Translations under genes and position numbers: made by a program
Origin: Legionella anisa
Lineage (GTDB): Bacteria > Pseudomonadota > Gammaproteobacteria > Legionellales > Legionellaceae
NCBI RefSeq assembly: GCF_001467525.1
Contig: NZ_LNXS01000019.1
Location: 409,813-473,812, forward strand
Length of the DNA: 64,000 bases
Direction: 5' to 3'
In this document: piece by piece, positions 37,146 through 45,416 of the stretch
Position numbering within the stretch: the first letter of the stretch is position 1
Layout of the letters: every line of letters begins with the position of its first letter
The notes under the pieces: generated by a model
Databases searched by the model: none
What the model was told of the DNA's origin: nothing
What the model saw: only the letters and a program-made list of their open reading frames with translations

Positions 37146-38156
37146 TTACGCAGTCAATTCCCCACAAAGATCCGTTTCCATCAGTCTTTTTATTTCTGAA
37201 ATGTCCAATCGTTTACTGAGCAAATACAGTAACTTGCAATGCGCCGCCTCAGGGGTCATATCATGGCCGCTAATCAGTCCTGCTTTTTTTAAGGAGTGTC
37301 CCGTAGCATATTGACTCATTTCCACCCCTCCCTGTTGGCATTGAGTGCAGTTAATAATGATCACGCCGCGTGCACAAGCATCTTTAAGCAATTTTAAAAA
37401 ACGAGGGTCATTATTTTGCGCATTGCCTGCACCATATGTTTCTAAGATCAGACCACATAAGGGTTGATTTAAAATATAAGCTAAAACGTCGGTAGCAAAC
37501 CCTGGGAATAATCTGAAATTGGCAATAAATTGGGGTTCGATCGTTTGTAAGTGAAATGACTTCTGCGACCTTTTGAGCAAAAGATTTTTCTGCACCTTAA
37601 TATCTATTCCTATCGCTGCCAAGCGTGGATAATTCGGCGAATCAAAAGCCTTAAATCCTTGCGAACTGATTTTTTGTGTTCGGTTGCCGCGTAATAAATG
37701 TTGATTAAAGTAAATGCATACCTCATGTATGGGCTGATTTGCACAAAGCCATAATGAAGTAACTACATTATCTATTGCGTCATTACGTACTTCCGATAAA
37801 GGAATTTGGGAGCCTGTAATAATTACTGGTTTACTTAAATTTTCCAGCATAAAAGACAAAGCCGATGCCGTATAGGCCATGGTATCAGTACCGTGAAAAA
37901 CGACAAAGCCATCAAAATTTGCATAATCATCCGCTATATCTCTGGCTATTCGGTTCCAGTCGTATACGGTCATATTGGATGAGTCAAGCAAAGGGCTGTA
38001 TTCTTTTACCGAATATTCAGGCATGTCTTTATGTTTGAGCAAAGGTATTTGTTGCAATGCAGCTTCCACATAACCTGCAGCAGGCTCATAACCATTTTCT
38101 GTTTTAATACAACTGATAGTACCACCCGTATTAATAATTAAAATTCTCTTTTTCAT
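37146..38156 (-). CDS. ansA: L-asparaginase, type I (cytoplasmic)
   Basis: The product has 336 aa, typical for type I. INTGGTISC contains the first catalytic Thr, HGTDTMAYTASAL the second Thr-Asp pair, and ITGSQIPLSEVRNDAIDN the flexible loop region. GAGNAQND is the end of the active-site lid area. No signal peptide is present, in contrast to periplasmic type II enzymes. It hydrolyses asparagine to aspartate and ammonia, useful for an amino-acid-fed intracellular bacterium. Monocistronic. Confidence 0.9.
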   Translation of the reverse strand: MKKRILIINTGGTISCIKTENGYEPAAGYVEAALQQIPLLKHKDMPEYSVKEYSPLLDSSNMTVYDWNRIARDIADDYANFDGFVVFHGTDTMAYTASALSFMLENLSKPVIITGSQIPLSEVRNDAIDNVVTSLWLCANQPIHEVCIYFNQHLLRGNRTQKISSQGFKAFDSPNYPRLAAIGIDIKVQKNLLLKRSQKSFHLQTIEPQFIANFRLFPGFATDVLAYILNQPLCGLILETYGAGNAQNNDPRFLKLLKDACARGVIIINCTQCQQGGVEMSQYATGHSLKKAGLISGHDMTPEAAHCKLLYLLSKRLDISEIKRLMETDLCGELTA

Positions 38157-38234
38157 AGGAGTATAAATTAGACTATGTTTCTCAATTATATAACTAAATG
38201 ATTTGAAATAGGTATTCGCTTTTATTGAACGTTT

Positions 38235-38289
38235 GTAGCCTGGGTGCAGCGCAGTGGAACCCGGTTTCGCTGCGCTGCACCCAGGCTAC
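38235..38289. repeat. REP-like palindromic repeat, compact copy
   Basis: GTAGCCTGGGTGCAGCGCAG (left) pairs exactly with CTGCGCTGCACCCAGGCTAC (right) with only about 15 nt between, making the tightest hairpin of the family here. It lies in the divergent gap between ansA and rppH. Confidence 0.87.
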
Positions 38290-38431
38290 AAATACAATCC
38301 AGAAATAGAAGATAAGTCAGTTTTTATTGAGTAGTTATCTTTTTTCAATAATAATTACGGATTTAATTGCCAAGGTCTCGCTGTTTATGGAAAAATCAAG
38401 CTATTAGCAGTTTAATCTAAACAGTGACATC

Positions 38432-38947
38432 ATGGTGATTGATCGTGCCGGTTATCGGTTGAATGTAGGTATTGTCCTAGTCAACGCACAGAATAGAGTT
38501 TTTTGGGGGAGAAGAACTGGTCATGATGCCTGGCAATTTCCACAAGGCGGCTTGGCTGCTGGTGAAACATCATTAGAAGCAATGTTTCGGGAATTGCATG
38601 AGGAAGTAGGATTGAATAAGGAGGATGTAGAAGTTATTGGTTCTACCAAGCGCTGGCTTAAATACAGACTCCCTAAACAATATCTACGTCATGGCAGCGA
38701 ACCCTTAGTAATAGGACAAAAACAAAAATGGTATTTATTAAAGCTCATTGCCAGTGAGCAAAAAGTCAAACTGGATCTGAGTGATTCTCCAGAATTTGAC
38801 AGCTGGCGTTGGGTTGATTTTCATGAACCTGAAGGACAGGTTATCTTTTTTAAACGTCAGGTTTATATGCAGGCGTTAAAAGAGTTGGAGCCTTTGTTGA
38901 AAAAAAATCGTCGTACACCTTACGGCATTAAACGAAAAAAGAGGTAA
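38432..38947 (+). CDS. rppH: RNA 5'-pyrophosphohydrolase
   Basis: The product has 171 aa and starts MVIDRAGYRLNVGIVL. The Nudix box is GGLAAGETSLEAMFRELHEEVGL with all conserved Glu residues. The LKYRLPKQYLR and FKRQVYMQAL segments are RppH-specific. It removes pyrophosphate from mRNA 5' ends to start decay. It lies directly before ptsP (11 bp), the same order seen in Pseudomonas and many gammaproteobacteria, so the two are co-transcribed. Confidence 0.95.
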   Translation: MVIDRAGYRLNVGIVLVNAQNRVFWGRRTGHDAWQFPQGGLAAGETSLEAMFRELHEEVGLNKEDVEVIGSTKRWLKYRLPKQYLRHGSEPLVIGQKQKWYLLKLIASEQKVKLDLSDSPEFDSWRWVDFHEPEGQVIFFKRQVYMQALKELEPLLKKNRRTPYGIKRKKR

Positions 38948-38958
38948 TATAAGCGTAG

Positions 38959-40869
38959 ATGCTCAAAGTACTTAAACGGATAGTTCAAGAAGTCACTGCA
39001 GCCAAGCAGCTCTCCGATGCACTTGGCATTCTGGTGCAACACATTAATAAAGCCATTAATGCTGAGGCCGCTTCCGTTTACCTCATCGATACCAAACATG
39101 CTGAATACGTTCTTATTGCAACCGAAGGTTTAAACAAGCAAGCACGATTCCGAGTTCGTATTTCATTTGATAGCGGCCTTGTAGGTCTTGTCGGCCGACG
39201 CGAAGAACCTATTAATCTAGAAGATGCCCCCGCCCATCCCGATTTTTATCATAATCCCTTATTAGGGGAAGAGCATTTCAAAGCATTTTTAGGCGTTCCT
39301 ATTATTCAGCATAGAAAGATCTATGGCGTTCTCATTGTTCAGCAAACAGAACAACGTTGCTTCGATGATACAGAAGAGTCTTTTTTAATTACCTTAGCTG
39401 CCCAACTTGGCGGAATTATCGCTCATGCTGAAGCAACAGGAGAACTGGCTGAATTAACACAACCCAAGCCTTTGGGCGTTACCAAAAAAATTGAAACAGG
39501 TACAACCGCTCTGGCGGGAATCGGCTCTGTTCCCGGTATTGGAATAGGTACCGCTGTGGTTGTTTATCCCCAGGCAGATATTGATGCGGTTCCAAAAAAT
39601 CCTGTAGAAACTTTGGATGAGGAAATTAATGCATTTTATGAAGCTCTGGAGTCCACCAGAGGTGACATGCACCGCTTGAGCAGACGTATGAAATCCGTTG
39701 TTGCAGAAGACGAGCATGCGCTGTTTGATGTGTACTTACGTATTCTTGATAAAGACAGTTTGGGGATTGAAGTAGAGCAGGTAATCCGTAAAGAAAAAAT
39801 TGGAGCGCAAGCTGCTTTAGCGACCGTCATTAAAAAACACATCGCACAATTTGAAAATATGGAAGATTCATATCTTCGTGAACGAGCCAGTGATTTTCGT
39901 GATTTGGGACGTCGTGTTTTAGCCGCATTACAATGGTCACAACAAGAAGAAATTGTTTATCCCAAAAGGACGGTTCTCGTTGGAGAAGAAGTAACTGCTG
40001 CTGCATTAGCAGAAGTTCCGGAAGGATGTCTGGCTGGAGTTATATCAGCCAAGGGCTCCAATAACTCACATGTCGCAATTTTAGCCCGTGCCTTGGGCGT
40101 GCCTACAGTTATGGGCGTTCGTGGTTTAAAATTAGATTTGATTTCCCGCCGTGCCATTATTGTTGATGGATATTATGGGCAAGTTTACATTTCCCCATCA
40201 AAATCAGTACTCGCAGAATTCAAGCTTCTAGAGCAAGAAGAGCAGGCATTGAATCAAAGCCTGGTTAGTTTACGGGATAAACCTGCAGAAACTGTTGACA
40301 ACTATAAAGTTTCTTTACAAGTAAACACCGGTTTAGCCATGGACGCAGGCTTATCCATGAGTGTCGGCGCAGAAGGTGTTGGCTTATACCGCTCAGAAGT
40401 CCCTTTTATGAGCCGCGATCATTTTCCTTCAGAAGATGAACAAACGATTATTTATCGACAAACATTGAAAGCCTTTGCGCCACATCCTGTGACGATGCGA
40501 ACTCTTGATATTGGTGGTGATAAAGTACTTCCCTATTTTCCTGTTGCAGAAGATAACCCTTATTTAGGGTGGCGAGGAATTCGCGTCACGCTGGATCATC
40601 CTGATGTCTTCCTGATGCAAATCCGTGCGATGATGCGTGCAAGCGAAGAGTTGAATAATTTACGAATTATGTTACCCATGGTCACCAATTTAAGTGAGGT
40701 CGAAGAAGCTTCCTATCTTATTGATCAAGCGTTCACTGAATTATTAGAAGAAGGTTGTGCCATTGAAAAACCAAAGTTAGGGGTTATGATCGAAGTTCCC
40801 GCAGCTGCTTATTTGGCACGTGAAATTGCCAAACGTGTTGATTTTATCTCAGTAGGCAGCAAGACTTGA
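38959..40869 (+). pseudogene. ptsP: ptsP, N-terminal 636 codons (PEP-protein phosphotransferase of the nitrogen PTS), cut by a frameshift
   Basis: A GAF domain (about 1-165; VYLIDTKHAEYVLIATEGL) is followed by an EI-type region: the HPr-binding helical domain, the phospho-His swivel domain (GSNNSH371VAILARALGVP) and most of the PEP-binding TIM barrel (TLDIGGDKVLPYF; GWRGIRVTLDHPD). The reading breaks at SVGSKT-stop, where the family has SVGSNDLTQY. One base is missing after position 40862 relative to an AA(C/T)-GAC-TTG-ACC reading. The phospho-acceptor His remains but the barrel end, with the active-site Cys, is lost. It could be a real null allele or an assembly error. Downstream ptsO/ptsN are not here. 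Confidence 0.88.
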
Positions 40870-41255
40870 CCCAATATTTTCTGGCAGTAGATAGAAATAA
40901 CGCACGCGTTGCGGGCCTTTATGACGCCATGCATCCTGCCATGTTGCGTGTTTTGCTCAAAGTAGTTGAAGGAGGTCATGCAGCAGGAGTAGAGGTGAGT
41001 ATTTGCGGGGAAATGGCCAGTGATCCCTTAGCTGTTATTTTGCTAATCGCCATGGGCTTTGATACCTTAAGTATGAACTCTTCAAGTTTACCGAGAGTGA
41101 AATGGGTTATTCGTAATTTCGCTATTGCAAATGCCCGCAAAATTTTAGCCGAAGTCTTGGAGTTTGAACACCCGGCCCAAATACGTTTTCATTTACAAAA
41201 AGCCCTAGAGGAAGAAGGATTGGGCAGTCTCATCAGAGCCGGAAAGTCTTTATGA
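40866..41255 (+). pseudogene. ptsP: ptsP, C-terminal fragment after the frameshift
   Basis: The next frame continues directly as (D)LTQYFLAVDRNNARVAGLYD, the conserved EI active-site signature, and then SICGEMASDP carrying the catalytic proton-donor Cys. It starts at a TTG rather than a start codon with a ribosome site, so it is a remainder and not an independent gene. Joined with the upstream part the product would be about 765 aa, the usual PtsP length. No other lesion is visible in either part, consistent with a very recent mutation or a single sequencing error. Confidence 0.88.
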
Positions 41256-41276
41256 ATGGAAATCTGATTGAAAATT

Positions 41277-41357
41277 GTAGCCTGGGTGCAACGCAGCGGA
41301 ACCCGGGAGTTTTGAGCTCAGCTAATCCCGGGTTCCGCTGCGTTGCACCCAGGCTAC
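41277..41357. repeat. REP-like palindromic repeat, complete copy
   Basis: GTAGCCTGGGTGCAACGCAG pairs perfectly with CTGCGTTGCACCCAGGCTAC; inner CGGAACCCGGGA / TCCCGGGTTCCG also pairs, for a total of over 30 bp. The G-to-A change at arm position 15 is matched by a compensating change on the other side. It lies between ptsP and lgt. Confidence 0.88.
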
Positions 41358-41428
41358 GTTCTCTCCATGATTTCGCTCTCTTAAATTATGGAAGTGCGCA
41401 CATAGATAAAAAAGGAACTTAAAAAGAT

Positions 41429-42199
41429 ATGCTCACCTTTCCCTATATAAATCCTGTTGCATTTTCAATAGGTCCGATAGAAGTTCATTGGTACGGATTA
41501 ATGTATCTGATTGGCTTTGTGAGTGGCTGGTTACTTGGCCATTGGCGCGCAAAGCACTATCAATTGGATTGGACCTCAGAACAAATCAGCGATTTGATCT
41601 TTTATGCAGCCCTCGGTGTCATTATTGGCGGACGTGTCGGCTACATGCTTTTTTATAATTTCCCTGAATTAATACATGATCCCTTGTCATTATTTAAAAT
41701 CTGGCAAGGCGGCATGTCTTTTCATGGCGGCTTACTTGGTGTCGCTCTTGCACTTTGGCTCTTTTCTCTCAAAAGTAAAAAATCATTTTTGGAAATAGGC
41801 GATTTTATTGCGCCGCTGGTTCCCATAGGCTTAGGCGCTGGACGCATTGGTAATTTTATTAACGGTGAACTATGGGGACGGGTTACTGATGTGCCTTGGG
41901 GAATGATATATAGCCACGTTGATAATCAGCCACGTCATCCTTCAGAGTTGTACGAATTTGGCCTGGAAGGAATTGGGTTGTTTCTTCTTGTTTGGATTTA
42001 TGCACGCAAACCGCGTCCCGTTGGTCGGGTATCCGCCGTTTTTTTAATGGGGTATGCCGTGTGTCGTATTATTGCTGAGTTTTTCCGACAACCTGATCCG
42101 CAATTGGGCTATATTGCGTTCGGATGGTTGACTATGGGACAAATTTTATCTATTCCCATGTTATTGCTGGGATTTTGGTTATGGTGGGCTAAACGATGA
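41429..42199 (+). CDS. lgt: prolipoprotein diacylglyceryl transferase
   Basis: The product has 256 aa with about seven membrane helices. The N-terminal [14 protein letters not shown], central [11 protein letters not shown], the Lgt signature [14 protein letters not shown] (phosphatidylglycerol-binding Arg and Asn) and HPSELYEF are all present. It attaches diacylglycerol to the lipobox Cys, so it would modify the GIN-domain lipoprotein in this window. The stop overlaps the thyA start (ATGA), the classical lgt-thyA pair. Confidence 0.96.
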   Translation: MLTFPYINPVAFSIGPIEVHWYGLMYLIGFVSGWLLGHWRAKHYQLDWTSEQISDLIFYAALGVIIGGRVGYMLFYNFPELIHDPLSLFKIWQGGMSFHGGLLGVALALWLFSLKSKKSFLEIGDFIAPLVPIGLGAGRIGNFINGELWGRVTDVPWGMIYSHVDNQPRHPSELYEFGLEGIGLFLLVWIYARKPRPVGRVSAVFLMGYAVCRIIAEFFRQPDPQLGYIAFGWLTMGQILSIPMLLLGFWLWWAKR

Positions 42200-42990
42200 A
42201 AACTTATTTAAACTTGTTAGAACATATTTTACAACATGGAACCCAAAAAACAGACCGAACAGGCACAGGAACTTTATCGGTTTTTGGCTATCAAATGCGC
42301 TTTGATTTACGCCAAGGGTTTCCTTTAGTTACTACAAAAAAATTACATATGCGCAGTATCGTGCATGAATTACTCTGGTTTTTGAAAGGGGATACCAATA
42401 TCGCCTATTTAAATGAAAACGGAGTAACTATATGGGATGAATGGGCTGATCGTAATGGTGACTTGGGGCCGATTTATGGCAAACAATGGCGAAGTTGGCC
42501 AACAGTTGATGGCCGCACCATTGATCAACTCAGTGACGTCATCCAACAAATTAAAACCAACCCTGACTCTCGCCGCTTACTGGTCAGCGCCTGGAATGTT
42601 GGGGAACTGGATCACATGGCGTTAATGCCTTGTCATGCCTTATTCCAGTTTTATGTAGCCAATAAAACGCTTTCTTGTCAATTGTATCAACGTTCTGCGG
42701 ATGTATTTTTGGGTGTCCCCTTTAATATTGCATCTTATTCGCTGCTTACCCACATGGCGGCGCAACAATGCAATCTCAATGTAGGTGATTTTATCTGGAC
42801 TGGCGGAGATTGCCATTTGTATCTAAACCATTTGGAGCAAGCACGCACTCAATTAGCCAGAGAGCCTTTGCCCTTAGCTACTTTAAATATCAAACGAAAG
42901 CCGCAATCATTATTTGACTATGTTTATGATGATTTTGAGTTCTTAAACTATCAGTCTCATCCAGCAATTAAAGCACCGATTGCTGTTTAA
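42196..42990 (+). CDS. thyA: thymidylate synthase
   Basis: The product has 264 aa, same length as E. coli ThyA. C146 in [11 protein letters not shown] is the nucleophile. [42 protein letters not shown] and [16 protein letters not shown] are canonical, and IKAPIAV closes the protein. It methylates dUMP using methylene-THF and releases dihydrofolate, so a DHFR or pterin reductase is needed elsewhere; compare the SDR at 49439. It is translationally coupled to lgt. Confidence 0.97.
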   Translation: MKTYLNLLEHILQHGTQKTDRTGTGTLSVFGYQMRFDLRQGFPLVTTKKLHMRSIVHELLWFLKGDTNIAYLNENGVTIWDEWADRNGDLGPIYGKQWRSWPTVDGRTIDQLSDVIQQIKTNPDSRRLLVSAWNVGELDHMALMPCHALFQFYVANKTLSCQLYQRSADVFLGVPFNIASYSLLTHMAAQQCNLNVGDFIWTGGDCHLYLNHLEQARTQLAREPLPLATLNIKRKPQSLFDYVYDDFEFLNYQSHPAIKAPIAV

Positions 42991-43117
42991 AGATACAAGC
43001 CTGGTTGCTTGCAATTGTCTCTTAATCACCTCTACACCTACGCCCCGCGGCTTGTCCGGCGTTGTTGTAGATATAAAGAACTCCTAGCCCCAAGTAGGCT
43101 ACTTAAAAAACAGTAAT
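42991..43117. other. intergenic stretch without recognised gene
   Basis: The gap 42991-43302 is just over 300 bp. I see no gene in it. It contains a GC-rich imperfect patch (CCCCGCGGCTTGTCCGGCG at about 43045), the REP-like half at 43118 and the promoter motif at 43266. No good thyA terminator is visible. Confidence 0.4.
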
Positions 43118-43155
43118 GTAGCCTGGGTGCAGGCGAAGCCGTAACCCGGGTTTCT
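43118..43155. repeat. half REP-like repeat
   Basis: GTAGCCTGGGTGCAGGCGAA then CCGTAACCCGGGTTT is the left half of the palindrome; the right arm is only vaguely present (TCCATAACCCGATTC). It is located between thyA and the duplicated-domain gene. Confidence 0.6.
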
Positions 43156-43265
43156 GGGTAAACATCACGCTTCCATAACCCGATTCATATTCTTATTTTA
43201 AGTGCATTCTTTTACGTCAACTCACGTTAACCAAGACTTAATGATCAATACACCCCTACATTGGC

Positions 43266-43291
43266 TATAATTATACCATAACGGATTAATT
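43266..43291 (+). promoter_or_regulatory. putative promoter -10 plus operator-like palindrome, shared with the ankyrin gene
   Basis: A perfect TATAAT is followed by ACCATAACGGATTAATT. The same composite (TATAATTTAACCATTATGG then TTAATT) is present before the ankyrin gene at 50352, about 21 of 26 positions identical, and in both cases about 31 nt from the start codon. No good -35 is visible, which would suit an activator-dependent promoter. The role is inferred. Confidence 0.4.
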
Positions 43292-43302
43292 ATGGCCTGT
43301 TT

Positions 43303-44892
43303 ATGTTTAAGCGTAAAGAAAAGTTGACCCCGAAGACCTCCTCGGTCGAGGAGATCCGTGATGCAATAGCAGAAAGGTTAACTGGAATAATAAATAAACA
43401 ACTTAAAAAACATAAAGATTTAGATAATCCCTATGATCAAGAAAGGGTAGCTAATCTGCAAAACTACATTACTTTCATTCAAAATTGTAGCTCCATGTCA
43501 GAGATAGCTGGGGTAGCTAAAAAAATAATTGCATACTGTAATGAACAAAAAAAAGGAACAGAACCAAAGAGTACTCATGGAAGAGAATTACTAACTAAGT
43601 TAAAAAAAGAGTTATTGCCATTTCAACATCAACTAACTAAGTATCAAAGACGTAATTTGAAGCAAGAGCAAAGAGAAAAAGAAGGAATAATCCCATTAGC
43701 CCCCTCAGTTGAAGATATTAAAAAAGAAATAATCAAAAAATTAGCAAAAATATTAAAAGCACATGCTAAAACGCATGAAGAAAGTACTGAGGACCAAATT
43801 GGTATGACTCTAGGTCATATAGATGCAATCGAGAAATGCACATCCCACATGCAGTTGGTTGGAATTGTTGATACGATGATCCGATACTGTGCTGATAATC
43901 AAGAAAAAGGGAAAAGTGAACTATTAAGTAACGTAATAGACGAATTGCTGTGGTTAAAACCTAAATTTGCTCTTTATGAAGCAAATATTTCTGATGAAGA
44001 AGCTCGACTCACAAAGCTACTTAAGTGTGATGATGACCATCCAATTAAGACAACCCAAAAGGACTTTGCCAGAAATAAACACGCTACTTATTTCAATAAT
44101 AAAAAATTAGAAGACGTGATTCAGAATAACGATTTGACTGAACAATTTATGAGTGACTCACTAAATAAAATGGGTGTAAACAATCAATTTATAGATTATC
44201 TCCTAGAGAATGCAAATCAACACGGATTGTATCTATATTTCAGTTTAATTCCCGCAGAAGCATTTTCCCATACTGACGCTAGATTTCTGCTTACACCCGT
44301 GCAAAAGAATACTCAGTATTATTTTATGGATTTATCCACCTTAACATGGCAACAATTGCACCAGACAATCATTACTCATGGAGTTGAAAAAACTGCATCG
44401 AGCTTAGGACTTAGCGAAAAGGAACTCAGAAGCCATCTGCTTAACAACGTCAACATGGATGCTGAGGCATTTTGTAGCCTTTCTGATGAGCAAGTGACTC
44501 AAATAGCTCATGATTTAAACGAGGATCGTGCTTTTGTTAATAAGGGCAATTTACATTTCAGATGTGAGTTAGTTATTCATTTGTACGATCAACGAAAAGA
44601 CAAAGAAGAGGAAGAAGCAAGTGACCCGTTTATTCCATTTAGGATTGCACTGGACGTCGACCTCCACATCGGAGATAGCAATACTGTATTAGTTCAAAAA
44701 ATGAATGTCACAATCCCCGAGGAAGACCTGGACAATTTGAAGAAAAAAACAGCATACATAAAAAATCCTGATGCAAGAAATCAACTAAACGCTATCGTCC
44801 AAAAAATAAGGGACAAACCTGATGTCATACTTACTGAACTTCAAGAAAGACAAAAACTCAATGATGAGATAGGATCTGGACTCCATACTTAG
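43303..44892 (+). CDS. hypothetical protein with a duplicated N-terminal helical domain; possible Dot/Icm substrate
   Basis: The product has 529 aa; no family recognised. Two homologous units of about 95 residues are seen at 13-110 (SSVEEIRDAIAERLTGIINK ... FIQNCSSMSEIAGVAKKIIAYC) and 142-230 (PSVEDIKKEIIKKLAKILKA ... AIEKCTSHMQLVGIVDTMIRYC). Both end in a Leu-rich helix. The remaining half is mixed alpha/beta and unrecognised. The protein is highly charged and soluble, ending LNDEIGSGLHT. A lone gene with such charged helical repeats is typical of Legionella accessory loci. The ATG at 43303 has no strong ribosome site. Confidence 0.65.
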   Translation: MFKRKEKLTPKTSSVEEIRDAIAERLTGIINKQLKKHKDLDNPYDQERVANLQNYITFIQNCSSMSEIAGVAKKIIAYCNEQKKGTEPKSTHGRELLTKLKKELLPFQHQLTKYQRRNLKQEQREKEGIIPLAPSVEDIKKEIIKKLAKILKAHAKTHEESTEDQIGMTLGHIDAIEKCTSHMQLVGIVDTMIRYCADNQEKGKSELLSNVIDELLWLKPKFALYEANISDEEARLTKLLKCDDDHPIKTTQKDFARNKHATYFNNKKLEDVIQNNDLTEQFMSDSLNKMGVNNQFIDYLLENANQHGLYLYFSLIPAEAFSHTDARFLLTPVQKNTQYYFMDLSTLTWQQLHQTIITHGVEKTASSLGLSEKELRSHLLNNVNMDAEAFCSLSDEQVTQIAHDLNEDRAFVNKGNLHFRCELVIHLYDQRKDKEEEEASDPFIPFRIALDVDLHIGDSNTVLVQKMNVTIPEEDLDNLKKKTAYIKNPDARNQLNAIVQKIRDKPDVILTELQERQKLNDEIGSGLHT

Positions 44893-44937
44893 AGGTAGTA
44901 TTTCAATTGTTTATGTCGAATAGTCTGATCGAAAAAT

Positions 44938-45339
44938 TCAGGATTCTCCTGTGAGCTTACGAAAAATGGTTGGCAAAGGAACCGATTTATTTTGCGTATA
45001 ATCCACCCAAACAATTTTACAACTGCCTTGTGCCATCAGGATTTCATCCTGATACAAATCATGATCCATCATCATGCTGGAGTTTCCTAAACTGTGTATT
45101 CTTGAACATAAAGTCACTGTTGCAGGATAAATTACCGGTTTCAAAAAGGTACACGCAACGTGAATCACTACAGGACCCATTTTTTCAGTCATACTGATAT
45201 TAAGTTGTCTTAACCAATCAATACGTGCTTCCTGAAAATAATCAAAATAGCGGGCATTATTCACATGTCCCAGTGCATCCATATCACCCCAAGCAATGGG
45301 AAAAATTTTTTTATGTACTTCAACCTTTGAGTCAGTCAT
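44938..45339 (-). CDS. acyl-CoA thioesterase, 4-hydroxybenzoyl-CoA thioesterase-like hotdog protein
   Basis: The product has 133 aa. IAWGDMDALGHVNNARYFDYFQEARIDWL is the 4HBT/YbgC signature with the catalytic Asp of WGDMD and the conserved H-VNN turn. The domain is otherwise complete and single. Substrates of the group are short to long acyl-CoA thioesters; specificity cannot be read. It is separated from priA by a hairpin (45358-45414) that ends the upstream operon, so it has its own promoter or reads through. Confidence 0.87.
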   Translation of the reverse strand: MTDSKVEVHKKIFPIAWGDMDALGHVNNARYFDYFQEARIDWLRQLNISMTEKMGPVVIHVACTFLKPVIYPATVTLCSRIHSLGNSSMMMDHDLYQDEILMAQGSCKIVWVDYTQNKSVPLPTIFRKLTGES

Positions 45340-45357
45340 TTCTCTATCTCCATTATC

Positions 45358-45414
45358 CTAGAAAAAGCAGCGGTAACCGTAGCGAACAAATTAAAGGTGA
45401 ACTGCTTTTTCTAG
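45358..45414 (-). terminator. inverted repeat after priA, probable terminator
   Basis: A perfect 13-bp inverted repeat, CTAGAAAAAGCAG (45358-45370) and CTGCTTTTTCTAG (45402-45414), has a 31-nt loop. It starts 3 bp past the priA stop. The T run is inside the stem rather than behind it, and the loop is long, so function as terminator is likely but not certain. Confidence 0.55.
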
Positions 45415-45416
45415 AG

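Noticed and set aside
40855..40875. Programmed frameshift in ptsP
   Set aside because: No slippery heptamer, no downstream pseudoknot or internal Shine-Dalgarno signal, and PtsP is not known to be recoded. A plain deletion or sequencing error explains the break.
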